This document shows positions 57,786 through 64,000 of a stretch of DNA of 64,000 nt, one piece after another (position 1 is the first letter of the stretch; every line of letters starts with the position of its first letter). The translations under genes were made by a program, and so were the position numbers. The notes under the pieces are model-generated. The model was given only the letters and a program-made list of their open reading frames with translations. It was not told the origin of the DNA and did no database searches. Origin of the DNA: Tubiluchus corallicola (Eukaryota > Priapulida > Priapulimorpha > Priapulimorphida > Tubiluchidae); assembly GCA_030141605.1 (NCBI GenBank), contig JAQGDQ010000035.1:682001-746000 (forward strand), written 5' to 3'.

Positions 57786-59975
57786 TAAACTATCAACATA
57801 CTTAAAGACAAAACTTTAAAGTAGATGTGTATTGCCTTGTGAAGATTCAGCCGTTGTGAGAAAGTGTACAGCAAAGAAAAATTAACGAAATTAGGTTTCT
57901 GATATAGTAATTATTTTAACGCGAGTCATCCATTAAAAACACCAATGCCTTTTTCCTATTTTAAACCGGTAGAATCGTTCTGAGATGTCTGAAAGTGAGT
58001 TAGTCTACCTTTGACTGTATGCCTCACAGTTTTGGATAATCATGGTAGATTGGTAATTGTGTTATAATGAAGTTTATTATTCAATATATTAACCATGAAG
58101 AAGGCCGGAGGCCCTTGAACGTCTATTTTCGGAGTTAAAATGCATCACGTGTCTATAAGTATATGTTAAAAGTGCTTATTATACATATCGTGTCTTGCAC
58201 AATTTAATGATATTTGAAAGACTAAATGAAAAAGTGCGCTATCTTGTGTAAATGAAAAAATATAGAGCTGTAACTGTTTTAAAACTCGATCTTGCAATGG
58301 CACTGCAGCCACATCTTAACCAACTTTATAGTTTGTCAGTCTGGACGGGTATGACTTGGGGGTGAGTCTCATGTAACACTCCATTGCTCGTCGAAAGTTT
58401 GTTGCTTCACAAATCTATTGTATAATAAATTTTGTGGAAAATTCTCGCAGGATCTTTTATTATTGGTTGATTAAGATCGACACTGTTCGCAGAGCTCGTT
58501 TTACTGCTGCGTTTTTTACATTTTTACTTTCGACATTTTAAAATGCAGAAGTCGCTTATACGTTTAGTTTCTTTCCATGTGGCTTCTTATATGTGTGGAA
58601 TTCGTTCCTAGAAAGTTGTTTCTGATAACTAAAACCCCACCCATTTCAAAAAAGTCAACGGATACCGCTTATCACTAAGATTTAAGTTTGCAGAAGTCTA
58701 GTTTTTGAACCAGTATCATACCTGTACTGTGTCACCTTACTCCGAGTGGTCGTCGGCATTGCTTGGGGGCGACTTGTACTAAAAACGAAGCTGCGCAGAA
58801 ATTAACGCACGGACAGGGAAAGAAAATTGTCGTTTTCACGTAAGCATAAATACTTCCACGTTTGCAGAGTTTTTTGGTGACGAGGTTTCAATAATATAAT
58901 AGCGATCGGTAAGTGTTAAATAAAACAAAACTTTTCACCTTTTAGTGACATTGCAGTAAGGAAAAACTATGGCAGTGTGCCACTGGTTTTATTTATTCTA
59001 AGCAGTTTTCTAAGCAGAAGTTTGAAGAACATCGCTATATCATAGTGGACGTTGAACTTTCAAGGCCGTAAGCTTTAACAATAAATAAGAAGTACATGTA
59101 CTACTATCACTGGTAATTAAATTCATTGAGCTAAATCAATGTTATCATTAAAATACGTTTTTGCCTGCAGCCCCGAATTTTAACACATTTTTGATTCTGT
59201 TTCGATAAACCAACTGTCTGTGATTGTATAATTCTTGCTGCAAACTCATTTACAAATTTCTAACCAGACAAATTATAATTAAGTATTTCCGTTCGCTCAT
59301 ACAAAACATTATGACAGTATAAATGACCTCTACGCAAAGAATACGAAATTTTATAAAAAAAATAGCAAGAAGTTAAAGATTTATAACGAACTAGAATTAT
59401 TCAATAAATTAACATAAGTTAGTAGCACTTTTGGATAATAATAAAGCCGGATAATAAAAATAAATTTGCTATTAAGCCTGATAATAAAAATAAAGTTGCC
59501 ATTAGAAGCATTAGTTTGTCTTCATAATATGTAATCATTCATATTAAGTTAACAGAATCTTACACAATTACGCCCAATAAATAAACAAGTTTAGGTGGAG
59601 CTTTTGCACCAGTAATTAAAATAAACTGTAATTCTGTTTAATGATTGAATAAAATCACGAGTTACGTGCTCCCACGCCAGTCAAATTAGAATTCCATAGC
59701 TCTTGAAAAATTCATTACTAGCTTTGTCTATACTGATGTCTTTACACAGTTGCAAGCTTTACTTAATTAAAAAGAAACCAGACCAACTGAAAAAACTGAG
59801 CTGTATCCAAAGCATCTTTTACCATCTCTGGGAAACTCAGCTCTAAACTTGGGAAGACACAAGCTTGAAACAATAAGGTTGCGTGGAAACGAACACTTTG
59901 CTATGGAAACGTACACGAAGCCATGCATAACGGACGCTCATTCATCACACTTAAAAGAATCCATCTGGGAGAGTG
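57786..59975. other. Intergenic and likely 3' flank of the minus-strand peptide gene
   Basis: No coding region recognised. Two similar motifs, GTTGCGTGGAAACG and TTTGCTATGGAAACG, lie at about 59,878-59,915, and a minus-strand ATTAAA (59,637-59,642) could serve as a polyadenylation signal. Confidence 0.4.
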
Positions 59976-60329
59976 TCACTTTCGTTCGTCAACTAAGAGA
60001 AATTGTCTGACATTATCGCTCCATGAACGTGTTCGTCGTTTTCCAAGTTTCGCTGAATAGCATTGTACTGGTGCAAATGCTTCAGTGTCGCGCCGCGTAA
60101 ATAGAGGATCTTCCGTATCAAAATTTCTATCATCCGAGTCAAGTTGAATCTCATCTGCAATCATTTCCGGATTTACGGCGCGAGTATTGCGTGTGTACCG
60201 ATCTCTACATATGTATATTCTTCTGTTGTACAACTCCGGTTTAGGCCTGTAAAAATGCCTTGACGTGTAAGCTAGGCAAATGTAAGCGAACAAAGCAAAG
60301 GCTGACAGAATATGGCAAGAGCTAACCAT
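59976..60329 (-). CDS. Small secreted prepropeptide with amidation/dibasic site (family unknown)
   Basis: A single-exon frame of 117 residues from ATG at 60,327-60,329 to TGA at 59,976-59,978. The start has A at -3 and G at +4. Residues 1-20 (MVSSCHILSAFALFAYICLA) form a signal peptide, with cleavage likely after A20. The mature part has no membrane span and contains basic cleavage sites NRR (35-37), FTRR (77-80) and GKRR (96-99). Gly-Lys-Arg-Arg is the classic signal for cleavage plus C-terminal amidation, which would release the 15-residue peptide at 81-95 (DTEAFAPVQCYSAKL-amide). Two Cys remain after the signal (41 and 90). GC is near 47 percent, well above the flanks. It is inferred to be a peptide hormone or neuropeptide precursor; I recognise no family. 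Confidence 0.72.
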   Translation of the reverse strand: MVSSCHILSAFALFAYICLAYTSRHFYRPKPELYNRRIYICRDRYTRNTRAVNPEMIADEIQLDSDDRNFDTEDPLFTRRDTEAFAPVQCYSAKLGKRRTRSWSDNVRQFLLVDERK

Positions 60330-60349
60330 CTTCAACGCGTTTACAAAAC

Positions 60350-60392
60350 AACTGAATGCTTCAGTTCATGCACCGCCTCCTTTTATGCAAAT
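60350..60392 (-). promoter_or_regulatory. TATA/Inr core promoter with octamer site
   Basis: On the minus strand, ATTTGCAT (plus-strand ATGCAAAT, 60,385-60,392, the POU octamer) overlaps CATAAAAG (60,380-60,387, TATA box). An initiator TCAGTT lies at 60,350-60,355, about 31-33 bp downstream. That would give a 5' UTR of about 24 nt before the ATG at 60,329. Spacing and order are those of a focused RNA polymerase II promoter. Confidence 0.6.
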
Positions 60393-62285
60393 GCGCCAAA
60401 TATAATTTTGGTTAGCACTGAAATTTGCTTTTATTAAGATTCGATAATAAGTGAATCAAAATAAGCGGTTTGGCCTAGTAAGCTTGAGCGTGAACGCGAA
60501 ATTACGTTATTGTGTCTATTATACTTAAAATGATAAACATCGTCAAATTTCACAATAATTCTAAACGAATGAAATAACTTAGGATTATTCTGGGTAGGCT
60601 AAATTATTGTTATTAAGGAGGCGATACGTTGGCGTAGACCAAATTTAGTTAATTTAGCTAATTATAATTGAAGAGCTAAAACAGGGGATTAATTTTGACA
60701 ATACGGAACTGGAGTTTAGTTTTCGCACAAATTTCATTTGAGCGTGCAGGTTTATATGCAGCAAATATAGATTGTTGTATAGTAGAAGCCAGTATGACTC
60801 GCAGGATTTTGAAGCCACAATTATGTGTTTTAATTTTTTATATTAACCTGGAAACACGGGTTATTTTTAGAAGAGAATTTCGCATTGATAGTTTATATTG
60901 GATATTATGAATAGTTCGTGTCAGCGGCTCCTGACTAATACAGTGGTTCGATACCCGTGATCATCACGATCTGGATAATTTCATTCGCAATACGTTATAT
61001 TATATACTTTAATTAGTATATGTACATGAGTTGGTATGAGTTATGTGAGTTATGTACATTAGAACGTGGTTAAGGCACATTTGCCAGCTTGCTGGAGCCC
61101 ATAAATGTAGCATAAACTTCAATATTTTTTTATTTGAAAGGTTTCTGGTCTTCTTATCTTCAGTTTTTTTATCACGCGACTGCTTTTGGGTTTAACAAAA
61201 ATATATTCACGCGACAATTTTTATGTGTGAAAAAACATTTTTAATGAACTGAGCTTAGGCTGCACGTTTAAAATGCCAGACTCACACCACTAGATCAAAG
61301 GGAATTTGACGCTAATGTTATGTTTAATTACGTAGTTACCTTACTGAGCGTTAAGTGTCACGTGATCTACCAAGCCCGCTTAAACTACTTATCACCACTG
61401 GAGGCAGGAAGCAGGCAAACAGGTATTCAGGCAGTTTTATAGCACATTACTACTGGAGACAGGCAAGCAGACTAACTGGCAATTTTCTAGCACGTTTTTA
61501 TACTCTTTAGCGTTTTTTATGTTACAGATTTAACTGTACCCAAAATGTGGACATGGACTTGTGAAATTACTTAACGTTATTCTAGTATCAATATCAAGAC
61601 TCAAGGTTTGTTGCTGATTTATGTTGCCTTTAAAACTTATTACAAAACTATTTATTTGCATTACCTTCCAAGTCGATGGCTTTTTGGCTGTCTCTTGGTT
61701 TTTGCTAAAGGATAAACTTCTCTTGAATTTTTAATGTAAAGCCTTGTGTTGTTACCAGCTAGAGAAAATAAGCAAATAAAGTTTGACAAAATCGACAAAA
61801 CTTGACATTAAAATTCTAAATAAATCTAGTCTAATTTACTCAGTAACTAAGTTCAATTTACTCAAATTTCACATAGGTTGTTCGCAAAAAGTTCTATTTA
61901 ACAAGTAAATAAAGTGGTTAATTAATTGAGCACATTTAGCTTATAGCAATAAATTGACGTGTAGGCAAGAGTATTACAGTTTCAGATGCACAATGTTGTT
62001 ATAAGGCTTTTACAATTTTTTCACTACTTGAGCTACGTGTGCGTTATCGATCATTGGTGGGTATATAATGTCTGGATACGGTCTTCCAAGTTATGCAACC
62101 CATTGTAATAATTACTACTAATTACTGGGAAAACTGTTTGCAAGATTAATTATTAACTATATTTTGTGTAGGTAAAAGTGATTAAAAGCTGGCTCGAATC
62201 TTACTTTCACAATACCAGAATATTTCATAAAGAAAGTGTTAATTTTTTACAATTGATTTAACAAGTGACAGACAGATCGTTCATT
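60393..62285. other. Intergenic, nothing recognised
   Basis: No conserved coding sequence. GGTTCGATACCCG near 60,951 resembles a tRNA B box but no tRNA fold surrounds it. Confidence 0.5.
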
Positions 62286-62288
62286 ATT

Positions 62289-62314
62289 TCATTCATTCAT
62301 TCATTCATTCATTC
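62289..62314. repeat. (ATTC)n microsatellite
   Basis: Six to seven tandem ATTC units. Confidence 0.85.
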
Positions 62315-63530
62315 AGTTTTTTGTTAATTTATTTGTTATCTTCATTGTGTTATTTTAATAAATGCTAAGCTAGCATTACTAATGTATAGGATTCAAGATT
62401 AAATTTGCCAATATTGACGGTTGATGTTACTCAGTTTAAAAGTGAAGCTATAATGTAGACTCAAAGAAGAATTTTTCCGCTTCATGATGAAGTAAACCAG
62501 CAGTTATTAAATTTTGTAACTAAATTCAATCGAAAAAAGGGAATGTGAAGTACTGACTACTTGAATTTGAGTGCTCAAGTAAGTACCAAATTATATGAAG
62601 TGTACATGATGTTTGTTTACGTATGTTTGCTTTCAAAAATAAGGTTACATTTGGAGCACTCGACCGCGTAGTTTCATGTGATCGCGGCGGTCATTAATCG
62701 AACCTTAACCAAGCTAACGTTTTCAAAACTTGCTTACGCTAGCATAATTACTATCTAATTAGAATAATTTCTTGCCAATAAAATTCAGGGGCAAAGAATT
62801 ATTTTTTATCATCTTAACAAGTGAATTTATCAGATAACGAATATGTTAAGATGGATGAACTCTTAAGCTACGTAACCCGTCCCCTGCCGGCACCTACAGG
62901 AATTATGCACACAGAGTTGCATGCTTACCTGAGACTGAAAATGAACAAACAATTTATGTACAGCCTTTGCGCATTTTGAGGTATAATCCCGCTGATTAAA
63001 ACTATGTAAGCAATTGAAAGTTGTTCCGATGCCTAATTTTTACTCAAACACAGTTAAGATTTGAACAGCTAGCTTAGGCTTCAATAGCCGAATTTCTGAG
63101 TGAATGGCAGAAGTTTTATTGCACGTCCTTTCGAACACTCCACCAGTTTACGTCATTTTTTTCAAATACGTCAAAATGAGGTTTGTTTAGTGCGAGATAA
63201 GGATGATTTGATTTTCTTTTGCATTATTAAGCAATTCATTTTATGCGTATATATTGTGTAGTAATTTCAATAATTTTAATTGTATATTAAAATACATATT
63301 TGTATATTTGTATTTTAACATACGTTACATATATAAAGAAAACGCTCTGTTTTTTGTAATTATTTTAGAAAATCATGTTGTTAAAACTAATCAGTTATGA
63401 AAGAAAAAACATGCCTTTGTGGCTATAGGTTAGCATTTAAGTTAATTGGTGATGTCATTTTTTATGATTTTATATTTTGCCGCTAGATGAGTGTTAAAAT
63501 ACAATGAAAATCGGATGAACCTACTATTCT
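62315..63530. other. Intergenic, nothing recognised
   Basis: AT-rich, no supported feature. Confidence 0.5.
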
Positions 63531-63540
63531 AGCAGAAGCT

Positions 63541-63714
63541 GATGAAGCGCAAACGCGTGGATTGGGAGAGCATCTTAGGCTACGAAAAAGTCAAGCTACG
63601 TAGTGTTAGCTGGCGTAAAAGAACGGGAAGTGGTCTTCTGTGTTTAGGAATTTATTGCGGATATTTTCTAACAACGGGAAATCACACAAGCACTCATCGT
63701 AAAGGCAAGTAAAT
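63541..63714 (+). CDS. Possible small coding exon (low confidence)
   Basis: From an ATG at about 63,541 the frame reads MKRKRVDWESILGYEKVKLR then SVSWRKRTGSGLLCLGIYCG and YFLTTGNHTSTHRKGK before TAA: basic, with a short hydrophobic centre. GC is about 46 percent against about 30 percent around it. A GGCAA|GTAAAT donor near the end would let it splice rightward out of the window. No homolog is recognised and a second frame is also partly open. Confidence 0.25.
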
Positions 63715-63864
63715 CATATTGTTAAAATGGTGTTTATCTAAATATTTAGTTATATCGCAGAAACGCTATCAGATGTAACCTCTAACCGTCATACTTAAAT
63801 CAACAAAACAAAGAAATAATAAATAAATTAGCAAACTGAAAGAAAAAGGCCACATAGGTGAGTA

Positions 63865-63965
63865 TACACATACTCAATAGTTAAAATGGCAATGCACATG
63901 TTCTCAATAGTTAGAATAGCTATTTCATGTTCTCAATAGTTAGATTAGCTATGTCCATGTACTTT
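63865..63965. repeat. About 30-bp tandem repeat, three units
   Basis: CTCAATAGTTAAAATGGCAA, CTCAATAGTTAGAATAGCTA and CTCAATAGTTAGATTAGCTA each begin a unit ending in CATGT. Confidence 0.8.
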
Positions 63966-64000
63966 TTATTGACGTTTCAGAGGATTTCGATAAACTAAAC

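Noticed and set aside
60905-60965. tRNA-like B box GGTTCGATACCCG
   Set aside because: No acceptor or anticodon stem can be formed around it and no good A box lies at the right distance.

Overview
The window is AT-rich, intron-rich nuclear DNA from an animal, most likely an invertebrate. Genes are split by GT-AG introns, microsatellites and minisatellites are common, and LINE, Ty3/Gypsy, SINE and terminal-inverted-repeat DNA transposon remnants are scattered throughout. Nothing visible fixes the phylum. Two genes are recognised by conserved protein sequence, one small secreted-peptide gene is well supported by its structure, and one unidentified gene end sits at the left edge.

Layout. 1-601 (+): the C-terminal end of an unrecognised serine-rich protein whose 5' part lies outside the window, followed by its 3' UTR. 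602-16,850: intergenic DNA with a foldback element, a mariner-like element, MITEs, a hAT-type element, two copies of a tRNA-like SINE, an element with a reiterated motif, and simple repeats. 16,989-43,346 (-): a complete ATAD5/Elg1 gene (PCNA unloader). It can be assembled as 16 coding exons in consistent phase, giving 1,728 residues. Its 8-kb intron 14 holds a 35-bp minisatellite, a decayed Ty3/Gypsy element and a decayed LINE. Other introns hold DNA-transposon and repeat remnants. 43,347-47,160: intergenic DNA between the divergent ATAD5 and TMEM220 genes, with E2F and CCAAT sites on the ATAD5 side. 47,161-52,241 (+): a complete TMEM220 gene, six coding exons and 200 residues, including a 30-nt exon. 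Its introns hold LINE debris, a 36-bp minisatellite of about 16 units and a 58-bp triplication. 52,242-59,975: intergenic DNA with a LINE remnant, long (TAA), (GT) and (AAT) tracts, and two short GC-richer stretches that may be exons. 59,976-60,329 (-): a single-exon 117-residue secreted precursor with a Gly-Lys-Arg-Arg amidation/cleavage site and a tight TATA/Inr/octamer promoter. I do not recognise its family, and it is the most interesting locus here. 60,393-64,000: mostly featureless, with a possible small coding exon near 63.5-63.7 kb and a short tandem repeat at the right end.

The genes do not form a pathway. ATAD5 belongs to DNA replication, TMEM220 is a small membrane protein of unknown function, and the precursor at 60 kb looks like a neuropeptide or peptide hormone. 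Much of the remaining structure is transposon-derived and several repeat families occur more than once in the window.
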